Origin: Mantamonas sphyraenae
Taxonomy: Eukaryota; CRuMs; Mantamonadidae
Length of the DNA stretch: 64,000 bases
Assembly (NCBI GenBank): GCA_026936335.1
Contig: JAPMXV010000067.1
Location: forward strand, 186,001 to 250,000
Direction: 5' to 3'
Numbering within the stretch: the first letter of the stretch is position 1; each line of letters opens with the position of its first letter. Of the stretch, positions 42,401 to 53,900 are shown one piece after another. A program made the translations under genes and the position numbers. The notes under the pieces were generated by a model. That model worked only from the letters and a program-made list of their open reading frames with translations, had not been told where the DNA came from and did no database searches.

Positions 42401-44067
42401 TCCTGGTCGGTGCAGATGACGATGGCGTGTTCGATGGGGTTGTAGGCGATGGTGCGCGGGTTGGCAGGGGCGTTGTTGTTGCGACGCATGCTCATGACGG
42501 GCACCTCGCGGTTCTTTTCAAAGTCGTACATGCGCACGTAGCGGTCCTTGATGTAGAAGAGGGTGTTGGGCGTGCTTGTGTAGGCCGGACGCTCGCGCTC
42601 GAGCTTAAAGACGATCATGCCCGAGTCGTGGCCTGCGGCAAAGAGGTTCATGTTGGGGTGTGCACACATGATCCAGAAGCGGTCGTGTGCTCGCGGCGGA
42701 AGGTCTTGACGGGCATGCGCTTGCTCATGTCCCACACACGGATGCTCTTGTCCTCCGAGTTGGACAGAATGAGGTCTGAGCGCGGGTGAAAGATGACACA
42801 CGAGACGTTGTTGAAATGGCCACGCAGGGTGTCCACCTCCCAGGCCTTTGTGTCGTTCATACGCCAGAGCTTGACGTGGCGATCGTCGGCGGCCGAGACG
42901 ATCAGAGGCAGAGACGGGTGGAAAGAGGCCCAGTTGACGCCACGGTCATGGCCCTGTGGTGTACGAGAGGTGCGGGTGGAGGGTGTGAGTGCGGGTTCGT
43001 TACACGCAGGGCGGGTGTGCGAGGCACGGGACGGCGCGTGGGAAAGCAAGGCGCGAAAAGCCCTCTGAAATGCGACGACACGAGAGGCGCGGAAAACGGG
43101 GAAACGAGGAGGAGGCGTACCTCGAGGGAGTACTTTGTGGCGACGTCGTTGCCGCCAAAGAGCTCGTTGTTGAGCTGTGGGATGCGCACGTTGGGCTGCT
43201 CCTGCATGGGGGTAAAGTTCTTCTTGGCGAGCGCGGAGAAATCCCACACGCGGACAGTCTGGTCGAGCGAAGCCGAGACGACGAGGTCCTCCTTGGGGTG
43301 GAAGGCGGCACACATGACATAGTGGTTGTGGCCTGTGAGGACGGCAATGCAGGTGCGGGACTGCCAGTTCCAGATGCGGACAGTCTGTGCGGGAGCGAGC
43401 GGTGTGAGAGCGTGAAGCGAGAGGGAAAACGTGGCGTTCCGGGGGTTTCGGGGCCAGCGCTGAAAGGCCACCCATGGCCTGAGACGAGACGAGGGACGGG
43501 GCTGAGAGCATGGAGGGATACAAAAGGGTGATGCACAGCGTGGAGGAGGAGCGCGGCATGGAAGAGGGCCACACAGAAGCGTGCGTGGGGCGAGAGGAAA
43601 AAGTGGTGTGATGGGGCGGTGAAAAGTGCATGGTTTGCAGCGTCGCGGCAAAGGGGGAGGAGAAGGGAGGAGGCAGCGGGCATGCGAGAGGCGGTGGGCA
43701 CATGAGAGGCGCAGTGACATACCTGGTCATCCGAGGCAGAAATGATCCAGGGCAACTCGTGGTGGAACTGGACGGTTCGAATGTAGTCGAGGTGGCCCTG
43801 GAGGGTGAAGAGGCAGCGACGGGTCTTGTAGTTCCAAACCTTGATGCGATAGTCATCGCCACCCGAGACAAAGATGGGCTGCGACGGGTGGAAGTGGACG
43901 CCGCGGACAGGGCCGTCGTGCTCGTCGAAGCGATCGAGGAGGGTGCCCATGCGGTAGTCCCACAGCTGGATCACGCCGTTATGGAGCGATGCCAGCACCC
44001 AGGGACGCGAAGGGTGGAAGCACAGCCCCTTGACGCGGTTTGAGCGCGTTTCGAATTTGGTGAGCAT
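39426..44067 (-). CDS. COPA: coatomer subunit alpha (COPI)
   Basis: Exons 43723-44067, 43121-43384, 40138-42953 and 39426-39869; introns 338, 167 and 268 nt, all phase 0. The N-terminal beta-propeller is textbook alpha-[61 protein letters not shown]. Second propeller and solenoid follow ([26 protein letters not shown]). After an acidic/Gly-rich linker comes the C-terminal epsilon-COP-binding domain, [20 protein letters not shown] and [19 protein letters not shown], with a Cys-rich end. About 1288 residues. At about 42687 the frame breaks at a repeated CA/GT dinucleotide between FRREH and DRFW. The subunit forms the COPI coat for Golgi-to-ER transport. Intron 3 holds an AT-rich inverted-repeat element. 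Confidence 0.95.
39956..40079. mobile_element. MITE-like element in COPA intron 3
   Basis: A 124-bp AT-rich block in an otherwise GC-rich intron is bounded by a perfect 11-bp inverted repeat: TGTCCGGTGTC at 39956-39966 and its reverse complement GACACCGGACA at 40069-40079. Both ends are flanked outside by AG. There is no coding capacity. The structure fits a miniature inverted-repeat transposable element or an introner-type insertion; a folded non-coding RNA is the alternative. Confidence 0.5.
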
Positions 44068-44210
44068 TGTGGTGGGTGGGTGAGCGCTCTGCTCAGGTGG
44101 AACTTGTCTTTGTCCTGATGAAGAAGCTGAGGAGGGAAGAGGAAAGGAAGAAACGAGGTTAGAAAAGGGCCCCGAAGAAAGGTTGCCGAGTGACCGAGGC
44201 TGAAACAGGG
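44068..44210. promoter_or_regulatory. divergent promoter, COPA / multipass membrane protein
   Basis: 143 bp between divergent starts, purine-rich on the plus strand. No TATA box or other recognised motif. Confidence 0.35.
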
Positions 44211-45677
44211 ATGCGCCCGTGGAGCCAAGAAGGAATGGCTCAGGAACTCGACAGCCTGGACGAGGCCAAGGGGCCGAAACAGGCTCACCGGGCATGGGGC
44301 ATCGATGAGACGGATGAGATGTCGTCTGTGGCACCCGGTGGTGATGCGTATGCGCTCATCTACGAAAGTTTGGGCGAACGAACGGTGTCAGTGGTGGAGA
44401 TTCTGGGCCACGTGCGGGACATCCTGCTGTATGGTCTGGTGTTTGCCGTGATCAACGCCGGGCTACTACTTCTGTGGAGCAGCATCCCTGTGTACGGATA
44501 TACGCCGGCAGGGGACATCTATGTGCTGCAGGTTGCCAGCTGGTTTGTTTTGTTCCTGGGCTTCTCCATCAGTGGGTTTGCGGCGCCGTTGGCGCTGTAC
44601 CAAGTGACTTTGGGCAGGTACCATGCGTGGGAGATGGTGCGCAAGTGGTATCCGCGCGCCTTTGTGTTGTACGTGGCGCCGATTTCCACGCTGCTTTTCA
44701 CGAACTCGTTCTGCACTCAAATCAGCGAGTTTACAATCCTTGGGATGTACGCGGTCATGCTGGCGCTGTTCTTTTTGCTTGCGCGCGAACATTGCGTGGA
44801 CCGGTTTGAAGGGTTCACTCCCAAGGAGGTGTCCAAGGCGACGTGGCTCTCGTTTGCCGCGGGTTTTCTGATTTTCCTCTTCTACTATGCAGTTGCGCAG
44901 CTGATGCGAGTGTTCCCGGGGTTCGATTTGAACACACAGCTGCTAGTGCGCATGGTGTACTACCCTGTGGTGGTGGAGCTGGTCATGTGGGTGCTGCGCA
45001 ACATCTCGCGGCTTCTGAACCCGTTCCTCGGGGAGCATGGAGACATGCACGGGGTGTTTGTGCACATGCAATTCCTGCACGCGCTGACAAACCGGTTCAT
45101 GCTTGTGACCATCTCATCGTTCGAGGTGGAATTGACGGTGACGGTGCTGAACGGTCTGATGGAGACGGCGTTGCGGCTCACACACCACGCACGCGATAAC
45201 TTTCTCAACCGCGTGGTGCTGCGCAACAAGGAACTGACCGACGACACACGTGGGTCGCTTGCGCTGCTGCGTGCGAGCTTTGTCAACCTGGAAATGGCCG
45301 TGGAGTACGCTGCGCTGCTCAACGTGCCCATCATTGTGTTTTCATTTGCCACACAGCCCGTTATCTATCCCATCCTTGCAGGCCAGGCGCGTGTGCGCAC
45401 GGTGGAGCAGGTGGTGCTCTCGACGCTGCTGCAGTTTGTGGTCGAAGTGGTCGTGGACATCCTGTGCACCATCATCGAGGTGCGCAAGCTCAAGATCAAC
45501 CTGATTGCGGCGTGGCGCAGTTTGTGGACACGAGACAACATCAAGCGCACCGTCACCATGCACATCGTCATGTGGTTCAGCAGCGTGCATCTGTTTGGGA
45601 TCATCTTCGAGTACGACTGCCAGAACTGGTGCGACACCGCGTGCCTCGACCGTTCCTGGTTCTACCTCTCTCATTGA
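44211..45677 (+). CDS. multipass membrane protein, family unknown
   Basis: Intronless, 488 residues from the ATG at 44211 (ATG 44235 is an alternative). A ~60-residue acidic cytosolic start is followed by about nine hydrophobic helices, e.g. [85 protein letters not shown] and the last, [19 protein letters not shown], ending in a Cys-containing tail ([15 protein letters not shown]). There is no signal peptide and no recognised motif. A conserved-looking amphipathic stretch, [19 protein letters not shown], lies between helices. Possibly a transporter or channel-like protein; no function can be given. Confidence 0.75.
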   Translation: MRPWSQEGMAQELDSLDEAKGPKQAHRAWGIDETDEMSSVAPGGDAYALIYESLGERTVSVVEILGHVRDILLYGLVFAVINAGLLLLWSSIPVYGYTPAGDIYVLQVASWFVLFLGFSISGFAAPLALYQVTLGRYHAWEMVRKWYPRAFVLYVAPISTLLFTNSFCTQISEFTILGMYAVMLALFFLLAREHCVDRFEGFTPKEVSKATWLSFAAGFLIFLFYYAVAQLMRVFPGFDLNTQLLVRMVYYPVVVELVMWVLRNISRLLNPFLGEHGDMHGVFVHMQFLHALTNRFMLVTISSFEVELTVTVLNGLMETALRLTHHARDNFLNRVVLRNKELTDDTRGSLALLRASFVNLEMAVEYAALLNVPIIVFSFATQPVIYPILAGQARVRTVEQVVLSTLLQFVVEVVVDILCTIIEVRKLKINLIAAWRSLWTRDNIKRTVTMHIVMWFSSVHLFGIIFEYDCQNWCDTACLDRSWFYLSH

Positions 45678-45801
45678 GCAAGGAAGTGGCGACGAGTGGA
45701 TGGGGTGTGTACAACAGAGCAGAGAGAAGAAGGAAAAGGCCTGTCGACGCACCGAAAGAACCACCCAAAAATCAACACCAGATTCATCAACATCCAACAC
45801 C

Positions 45802-47386
45802 ATGTCGACGAACAACACGAGCAACAACGGCACTGACAGCAACGGCTTTGTGGAGCTGAAGGCACCGGACACGTCTGGGCTTCCGGCGGGCGGACGTGCA
45901 GCGCTGCAGACACTGCTGAAGGCAGAGGACGAGGCCAACGCAAAGGCACTGGTGTTCCTCAACGGCACCTCGACCATCTACCGCGATAGCACCGACGTGA
46001 ACTACCGCTACCGCCAGGAAAGCAACTTTTTGTGAGTGTGGCGAGCCCGGACCGAGAACGGAAAAGAGGGGGGGGGTGCGGCGACGGTGAATTTTCCTCC
46101 TCCGCGTGTACGGAACGGGAGAGGCTGACACGCGGGTCACGGACACGTACCACAGCTACTTGACGGGTGTGGACGAGCCGGACTTTCAGTTGAGCATCGA
46201 CCTTGGCACGGGCAAGGTCACGCTGTTTGCAGCTGTGCTGGACGACGACCACGCGATCTGGCACGGCCACATGCCGACGCTGGAGGAGACCAAGACCCGT
46301 TACGGAGTGGACGAGGTTGTGTGGAACACGGCAGAGAACGTGGCGGCTGTGCTGGAGAGTGCAGGCGAGGGAGGACGCGTGCTGACGACGGCCAAGTGCG
46401 TGGAGGTCAACCAGGAGGCGTTTGACAAGGTGACGGCAGCTGGCACAAGCGTGGACACGGAAGCGTTGGGCAAGGCGATTGTGTCGTGCCGCCTGATCAA
46501 GAGCGAGGCAGAGATTGAGTGTATGCGGTACGCAAACGCGGTGTCGGCGGTGGCCCACAAGGCGCTGATGCGCGAGGTGCGCGGGATGAAGAACGAGGCG
46601 GAGCTGGAGGCACTGTTTACGTACCATTGCATGCGCCACGGCCTGAAGGAGCAGGCGTACGGGGCGATCTGTGCCAGCGGAAACAACGGCGCGGTGCTTC
46701 ACTACACGGACAACAACGAACCGATCAACAGCGACGATCTGGTGCTCATTGACGCAGGGTGCGAGTACTACCACTATGCGTCGGACGTGACGCGGTGCTT
46801 CCCGGCCAACGGCGAGTGGACAGAGAAGCAGAAGCTGATCTACAACATTGTGCTCAAGGCACACAACGCGTGCGTGGAGGCCATGGTGCCCGGCACAGAC
46901 TACACGGACATCCACCGCCTGGGCCAGAGGATCATCTGCGAAGAGATGGTGGAGGCCGGATTCCTTGTGGGCGACGTGGACGAGTTGATTGAGGCGCAGG
47001 TGCCCAACGCGTTTTTCCCGCACGGCCTGGGCCACCACATCGGCTTGGACGTACACGACGTGGGCGGATACGCCGAGGGAGTGGAGCGCATCCCAGAGTT
47101 TGGAACCGCGTTTCTGCGTGCGCGTGGCGTGCTGAAGGAGAACATGGTGCTGACCATCGAGCCGGGCCTGTACTTTGTCGATGTGCTGCTGGACAAGATG
47201 ATCAAGGAGGACGGCGAGTGGTCGGACAAGCGCAAGTACCTGAACGTGGAGAGGATCGAAGAGTTCCGCGGGTTTGGCGGCGTGCGCATCGAGGACGACT
47301 GCGTGGTGACGGCGCAGGGCGGCCAGACGCTGACCCAGGTGCCCAAGGAGATTGCGGACATTGAGGCGTGGGTGGCATCGGCATAA
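45802..47386 (+). CDS. PEPD: Xaa-Pro dipeptidase (prolidase, M24B)
   Basis: Exons 45802-46031 and 46156-47386, intron 124 nt (GTGAGT..CAG), 486 residues, close to the family's ~490. The N-terminal creatinase-like domain ends NYRYRQESNFFYLTGV across the splice site. The C-terminal pita-bread domain has all five metal ligands in order: LIDAGCEYYHYASDVTR (two Asp), HGLGHHIGLDVHD (His), TIEPGLYF (Glu) and VRIEDD (Glu). It should be an active cytosolic Mn-dependent enzyme hydrolysing dipeptides with C-terminal proline. Start context AACACCATGTCG is favourable. Ordinary, well-conserved gene with no frame damage. Confidence 0.95.
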
Positions 47387-47447
47387 GTCAAAAAGTGAAA
47401 GGGCGGGTCAACATTGAAATGCAAGGAGGAAATCCATTTACAGGCAA

Positions 47448-49109
47448 TCATTCTTGCTTCTTTTCGCCCTTTGACTGCTCGCGCTTGCGGTAGAGACGCA
47501 GCATGGGCTTCATGGGGTCGCGCATGAGGACATACTCGCCATCGGAAAGCTTTGCGCAGGCTTCGAGGATGTGATGGATGATGCCCCAAACATGGGACAT
47601 CTTGAGGTTGATCATGTTTGCGAGCTGCTTGATCTGGTACTCTTGCACACCGAGGATGGTGTGCTTGGCGGAGCTGCGCTTGCTGTCACGTGCACAACAA
47701 AGCCAAGCTTCATGACATCGACGCCTGCGAGCACGGCCTGGATGACCCACTTGCCAAACTTGCACGAGTTGTTCTTGATGCCCGTTGCGACAACGGCACC
47801 GCGTGTGGTGTCGAGTTTTGCGCGCCAATCCTGGGTGCCGTACTCGTTGAGCGACTTGACCATAAGCAGAGTTTCGGCGTCGTCGTCGAGGGCGGCGTCG
47901 ACGGAGCAGCGGCAGGTGATTTCGTAGTCGTCGAGGAGGAAGCGCTTGTACAGATAGGCGGTGGAGGCCTGGTTGTCGCCCTGGGCAAACGGAGACTCCT
48001 CGTCCATGTCGATCCAAGAGTCGGTGAGGACCTGCTGGGACATGGTCTGGTTGATGTAGGTGGCCTCTGCGTGGAGGTCTTTGACCGGCTCTGCGTTTTC
48101 GTCGGCAATGGGCGGCGTGTGGGCGGTTTCGTTGACGGTGAGCTGCTCAAAGGAGGTTCCTTCGCGCTTGTCCAGCACAATGGTGCCGTCCTTGATGATG
48201 ACACGGATGTCCCAGGGCTCGACGCTGCGCGGGGCAGCCATGAGGGTGGTGAGGACGGTGTCCACGGTGTACACACGGCGTGGCTTGTCGCCCGACTGGC
48301 CGTACTCGATGAGGCGCTGCATGATGGCGTCCTTCTCCACGACGGGGTTGTAAAAGGCACGGGAGGTCTTTGTCAGAGGCATGTCGTTCTTGGAGGAGAC
48401 GCGGTCGTAGTCGCGATCATACACGGCGAGACGACCTGCACGCACAAGGGTCTCTGTGTCGTTGTCCAGATCCACAGGGGTGTGGGAGCACTTGATGAGG
48501 GTGGCCATTTGGATTTGCTCCACACCCTCCCAGTGCTGCTGGACCTCGATGGACGGGTCGCGCAGCACAATGTAGCGGCCGCGGATGTCGCGCATGTAGC
48601 GCACCGAGGACTTGTTGCGGCTGTTGGACGATGAGCTGGACCGGCTGCTGCTCGACGACGAGCTTGAGCCACCGCTGCGTGCATACTTGCGGCTGGGCGC
48701 AAGGTTGGGTGTGGCCTTGCTCGATTTGGCCTCCACCACCTGGAAAGACTGGTCCTCGTCGGCGTTGTGACGGTAGGTGTACGCAGTGTCGAGGTCTGTG
48801 TCTGCGTTGCGTGCGTTGCGTCCTGTGTGGGCGGGTTGCGAGCAAAGGGGGGTGGGTGTGGGGCACGTGTGAGGTTCTGGGAAATGGGAGATCGGGGCCC
48901 GGGGAGAGGCACATGCAGGGCGGGGAGGGGCGCCGTGGGAGCGCAGGTGGAGACGTACGGAAGTTTGTGTTGGTCTGCATCCAGTCTGCACATCGGCCCA
49001 GCTTGTCTGTCTTTTGGAAAGGGGCATAGGGGATGTCTGTGTACTTCTGGGGCAGTTTGGAGGGGCCCCAGCCGCGCTCGTTCTTGGTGTCGGAAACGAG
49101 GAAGCTCAT
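47448..49109 (-). CDS. EIF3D: translation initiation factor eIF3 subunit d (frameshifted)
   Basis: Exons 48959-49109 and 47448-48822, intron 136 nt (GTACGT..CAG); about 508 residues. The start MSFLVSDTKNERGWGPS and YTDIPYAPFQKTDKLGR matches the family N-terminus. A poly-Ser patch follows, then the cap-binding-domain blocks: ATDAILxTL-like VDTVLTTLMAAPRSVEPWDI, LTVNETAHTPP, EATYINQTMSQQ, WRAKLDTTRGAVVATGIKNN and KWVIQAVLAG. Near 47692 one base seems missing, after which ILGVQEYQIKQLANMINL and WGIIHHILEACAKL complete the domain. eIF3d binds the mRNA cap in eIF3-driven specialised initiation. The poly-Glu tail of animal eIF3d is replaced by a short Lys-rich end. It is divergent from DGAT1, with 35 bp between the ATGs. 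Confidence 0.93.
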
Positions 49110-49144
49110 TTCGGATTCGGTTGCTGTGCGCCGAAGCGCGCAGT
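49110..49144. promoter_or_regulatory. 35-bp interval between divergent EIF3D and DGAT1 starts
   Basis: The two ATGs are only 35 bp apart on opposite strands, so transcription of each gene must begin within the interval or inside the other gene. The transcripts probably overlap at their 5' ends. Nothing motif-like is seen. Confidence 0.4.
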
Positions 49145-50710
49145 ATGACTCGCAAGGCGGCCAAGACACAAAGCAGGCGAGAGGAGGAGGTGGACAATGG
49201 ACATGACGACAACGTGAGCGTGGCAGGTTCCATGGTGAGCCGAGCCAGCAGCAGCGCGGGAGCGGCGGCAGCGGGCGGCGATTCAACCTTGCGTCGTCGC
49301 CAGGCGAAAACGGCCACCAACACACTGCCGCAGCTGAAAAAGTGGGACGATGGAGACGAGAAGCCGCTGCTGGACAAGGCGGAGGAACGAGTGCAGAAGG
49401 GAGGAGCCACGGCGACGACAAGCACGGCAAAGAGCGTGTACCACATCCACAGCGTGCAGTACCACACGCCGGCGGCGACGATTCTCTCGGGCGAGTACCC
49501 GCACGAGGTGCCATTCAACGGCCTGTGGAACCTGGCGATTCTGGTGCTGATTCTTGCGAACCTGCGTGTGGCGCTGGTGAACGTGCTGAAGTACGGCATC
49601 CTGGTGAATCCGAGCGAGTTGTTGTCGCGCGTGCACGATCCGGACAACTGGGCGGCGTTTCTGCTGCTTCTGTCGCTGTGGCTGTACGCCGTGCTTGTGT
49701 TTGTGTTTGAGTGGCTGGCGTCACGTCGCATGGGCTCGTCGGGCATGTGGACGACGCTGCAGTGGGTGGCAACGGTGGCGAGTTCGGCGGTGCCCGTGTA
49801 CCAGATCTACTTTGGGAGCATCCATCCTGTGAAGGGCATTGCGCTCATGCTGTGTTCCACCATCATGTTTATGAAGCTGGTGTCGTACACGCTGGTGAAC
49901 GGTGAGCTGCGCGACGCCTACCTGACAGGCAGGGCCATGCGGCTGCCCAAGAACTACCACGGCGAGTTCCAATGCCCCGAGGAAGACTCGTACCCACACA
50001 ACGTGACCCTGGGCAACCTGGCGTACTATGTGGTGGCGCCCACACTGCTGTACGAGCTGAACTACCCGCGCACAGAAGCCATCCGCTGGCCGTACTTTTT
50101 CCGCAAGATGGGTGAGGCTCTGATCATCATTGGCATCCAGATCATGCTTGTGGAGCAGTACTGTGTGCCGTTGGTGCGCAATGCGCTGGTGCCGCTGGCA
50201 CAATCGGACTACCCCAAGGTGTTGGAGCGTGTGCTCAAGCTGGCGCTGCCCAACGCATACATTTGGCTGCTGGGCTTCTATTGCTTCTTCCAGGTGGGCC
50301 TCAACGCCCTGGCCGAGGTGCTGCGCTTTGCCGACCGCAACTTTTACAAGGACTGGTGGAACTCGACCACCCTGGACTACTTTTGGCGCACGTGGAACAT
50401 GCCCGTGCACAACTGGTGTGTGAAGCACGTGTTTATGCCGGGCATCCGTCGCGGCCACTCCAAGTCGACCATGTCCTTCCTGGTGTTTGTGTTTTCCGCA
50501 CTGTATCACGAGGTCGTCGTCAGCGTGCCCTTCCACTCCATCAAGCTCTGGGCCTTTGCCGCCATGATGGCCCAGCTGCCCCTCATCTACCTTTCGCGCC
50601 CGCTGAAGGGCACCCGCATCGGGAACATCATCTTTTGGTTCAGCATCATCCTTGGCCAGCCCCTGGCCGTCTTGATGTACGCATTGGATTTTCTTGGGGA
50701 GAGTGGGTGA
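49145..50710 (+). CDS. DGAT1: diacylglycerol O-acyltransferase 1 (MBOAT)
   Basis: Intronless, 521 residues. An acidic/Ala-rich cytosolic start precedes about nine membrane helices. DGAT1-type motifs are clear: YPHNVTLGNLAYYVVAPTLLY, ELNYPRTEAIRW, the acyl-binding FYKDWWNSTTLDYFWRTWN (near residue 400), PVHNWCVKHVFMP, and SALYHEVVVSVP with the catalytic His (about 455). The FYxDWWN motif and length favour DGAT1 over sterol acyltransferases. It makes triacylglycerol in the ER. Next to it the 231 bp up to 50941 (3' regions of this and the convergent LRR gene) hold no recognised gene. Confidence 0.93.
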   Translation: MTRKAAKTQSRREEEVDNGHDDNVSVAGSMVSRASSSAGAAAAGGDSTLRRRQAKTATNTLPQLKKWDDGDEKPLLDKAEERVQKGGATATTSTAKSVYHIHSVQYHTPAATILSGEYPHEVPFNGLWNLAILVLILANLRVALVNVLKYGILVNPSELLSRVHDPDNWAAFLLLLSLWLYAVLVFVFEWLASRRMGSSGMWTTLQWVATVASSAVPVYQIYFGSIHPVKGIALMLCSTIMFMKLVSYTLVNGELRDAYLTGRAMRLPKNYHGEFQCPEEDSYPHNVTLGNLAYYVVAPTLLYELNYPRTEAIRWPYFFRKMGEALIIIGIQIMLVEQYCVPLVRNALVPLAQSDYPKVLERVLKLALPNAYIWLLGFYCFFQVGLNALAEVLRFADRNFYKDWWNSTTLDYFWRTWNMPVHNWCVKHVFMPGIRRGHSKSTMSFLVFVFSALYHEVVVSVPFHSIKLWAFAAMMAQLPLIYLSRPLKGTRIGNIIFWFSIILGQPLAVLMYALDFLGESG

Positions 50711-50941
50711 GTGGATGTGAGGCAATCCAATGGATGTGTTTTGTTTGGAGGGAGATGGTGATGGTGATGAGGGGGAAAGGGGGTTTTGTGCGAGGAGAAA
50801 ATTGGAATTTGTTTGCGAGTTGAGTCATGCCGATCAGAGAGAGAAGGGACCAGTTTGTGAGTAATGGGTGCAGGTCGACTGATGGACGGAGCAAAGAGAT
50901 TGTGTGCAGGGGGGATTTGTCGTGTGGTTTCCATTCATTCA

Positions 50942-53900
50942 TCACGTGCTGAGCAAGGGCTTTGCCATCCTGTCCATCTGCAATGGGCGGTCGTGACGGT
51001 GTGTGATGATGCTCCATCGATCCACGGTGCGATCACGGACACGAACAAGGCTTGTCCAGACGCTCTTGCCGCCCATGACAGAGACGAGAGCCACACCGAC
51101 GACAACGGTGACGACGACGACGCCGAGGGCGACAACCTCGACGGCGCCGGTGTCAAACCTGGATCGGCTGAGAGTCACTGCCGTGCCGGTGACAAAGACG
51201 GTGAGGAGGGTGAACAGGCTGAGGGTTTCCAGGCGGTTGTCGAGATCGCGGACAAACGGACGTGTGCGCTGATGGAGCCAGATGGAGAGGACAAGGGTGA
51301 GGAAGAGAACGATGAAAAAGGTGATTTGGGAGTAGTACGGCACAGCAGTGACCAACACAGTGACGACGACGCGTCGGGCGATGACAATGAGCTCGTAGCC
51401 CGCGTGCTCGGGGCGGTACGACCGGTACAGGAAGCCAAAGGAGGCCTTTGCCCACTCCTGCTCACGGAGTCCGTTCCAATGCAGCCATGCCAAGGCGGCG
51501 GCGTCCACGAGAGGCAACCCGATGCCGAGACACAGGAGCAGAGCCCACGACACAGCCTGCACGGTGGCCAGAGCACCATCGTCCGCATCTACGCCTGGAC
51601 CAGCACAAAGGATGAACGGGTATTGGTTCAGGTACCACCATTCGGCGTGGGTGCCACTGCCCAGGCCCGTGTTTGCATCGGTGCACATGAGGAAGCTGGT
51701 CGCCTGGAGAAGAATGGGACCGTACGCCAGGTGGAGAGTGAACAGGGTCAAACCAACCACTCTGTGTGTCCACTGCACATTGTGGCTGTTGTCGCCGTAG
51801 TCGTGGCGCTTCCATCTTCTCCAGACAAAGTGGCCGAGCAGGCCCAGGAGGAGCAGAGGAATTACCAGCGCCGTGCTGGCTACGAATTGTCCATTCCACC
51901 GCTCAGAGTATCCATGCGGGGCCACAAACAGACATTGGAGGGAGGCCATGCTGAGGTTGAGAGACGAGGCGACGGCATTGACCCAGCTCATGATGCCATC
52001 CAGGACGGAACGCAGCTGCGATCCCTCGTTTCCAATACCGTGGACAGTGTGCAAGGCCGTCGTCAGCGAGATGGACGATCGTTCCACCGTGGCCAGGATC
52101 TGCCAGAAAAAGAGGACGATCTTGAGGGTTGCCGAGTCGCCGCCCTGGTACAATTGCTTGCGGCTGGCAACGAGGACAAAGAGAGCTATGGCAAGGGCAT
52201 AGACCACGATGGTTAAGGCAATCATTGTGTCCGAGGGACAGGCTTGGCAAACACGCGCTGTCTTGAAGAAACCGGCGTCGCATTCGCTGCAAAGGCGCGA
52301 TCCGTCGCGGTAGCCAGGGGCACAGGTGAGACTGTGGCTTTTGCGGGTCGGGTCGTTGTCTTGGCGCACGTGGACGCAGGATTGGGCTACGGGACAGGGC
52401 AGGACAGCGAGGAAGGTGTCTGTGTCGTTCGCTTGGGTGACGACACGGCATCCGCGGATGCCTCCGGCAGTGCAATGGCATTCGGAAAACTCCTCAGGGC
52501 AGACGAGGCACTGTTCGGCGTAGCCGTAGAAGCGGTCTGCACAAGCACACTGTTCGAGCCAGTTTTCGGGCAGGTAGAAGAAGAGCGTCGGGTACCCGTC
52601 ACTGCGGACAAAGGTACGGCATGAAATATTGGCAAAGAGGCGATGGTTGGACGGGGTCGCCTGGAGGAAGGCCGTGTGGCCCTTGGCGAGGCGCATGGAG
52701 GTATTTGTGACGTCGATGTAGGCCAGGGCTGCGCTCTGCTGCATGGAGGCAGGAAAACCTCCAGAAATGCGGGAGTCGTGCACATCGAGACGCACGAGGT
52801 TCTCCAGGCTGTTCCAGCCGTCGATGGTTCCAGTGAGGCTCGTGTTGTACACTTTCAGCTGTTCGATCGCGGGGAGGGAGAGCTTGGAGATGTCACCGGT
52901 CATGTGCGGGTTGTCCGAGATGTCCAGGAAGCGCAAAGTTTGTAGGTCCCCATCAAAACCGGTGTGCAAGATGGAGGCATTGCAGTTGGCGATGTTGAGA
53001 GAGACGAGATTCTGTGGCCAGACTCCCAACTCGACGATCTCCAGCTGGTTGAAGGAAAAGTCCAGGGAGACGAGGGGAATCACGCTGACGAAGCCCCAGG
53101 GTAGTTTTGTGATGAGGTTGTGGGAGAGATCAATGGATGCGAGTTGGGAGAGCAGTTCAAGAGAGTCGACGTCGACGAGGCGGTTGAAGGAGAGATCGAG
53201 GGAAGAGAGGCTGCGGGCAGAGAGCAAGCCTGGGGAAAGGACAGAGATGTTGTTGTGAGCGGCCTGGAGGAAGCGTAGCTTGGGCATGGTGGAGCCGTTG
53301 AGGGGAATGTGGGTGAGGTTGTTGCGGTCCAGAATGAGGTTGCGAGATTGGGCAGGGTGGCGAGCGATGAAGGAAGCTGGGTGAGCCTGTTGCGAGAAGC
53401 TTCGATGCGTATGAGGAGTGAGAGGTCGCCCAGGGAGTCTGGCAAAGTGGTGAGGAGATTGTCGTTGACAATGAGATCCTGGACACGGAACATGTGGCCG
53501 AGGGATTCTGGAAGGGCGTTCAACTGGTTTCCTGCCAAATAGAGCATGGTGAGGTTTGTGAGGCGTGTGAAGGAGGCGGGCAATGCGGTGAGTCGGTTGC
53601 CGGTGAGGTCGAGTTGATCGAGCTGGGTCATGGAGCCGATGTTGTCGGGGAGGACGTCGAGGCGGTTGTGGCTGATGTCGAGTTGCGTGAGGAGCGGCAT
53701 TTGAAGGATGGACTCTGGCAAGCGAGTCATGGATGAGTGCGTGATCTGGAGCTGTGTGAGGCTTTGCAAGGTTGCGATCCAGGGGGGCAGGCCTGGGAGC
53801 GCGGTCTTGCGCAGATCGAGCTCCTGGAGTCGGCGGAGGTTGTTGAAAGAGTCGGGCAGAGCCTGAAGGGGATTGGAGAACAAGGAGAGGTCTGTGAGGA

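Noticed and set aside
41170..42789. 539-codon plus-strand frame
   Set aside because: Antisense shadow of the COPA second propeller and solenoid, which is certain by homology on the minus strand.
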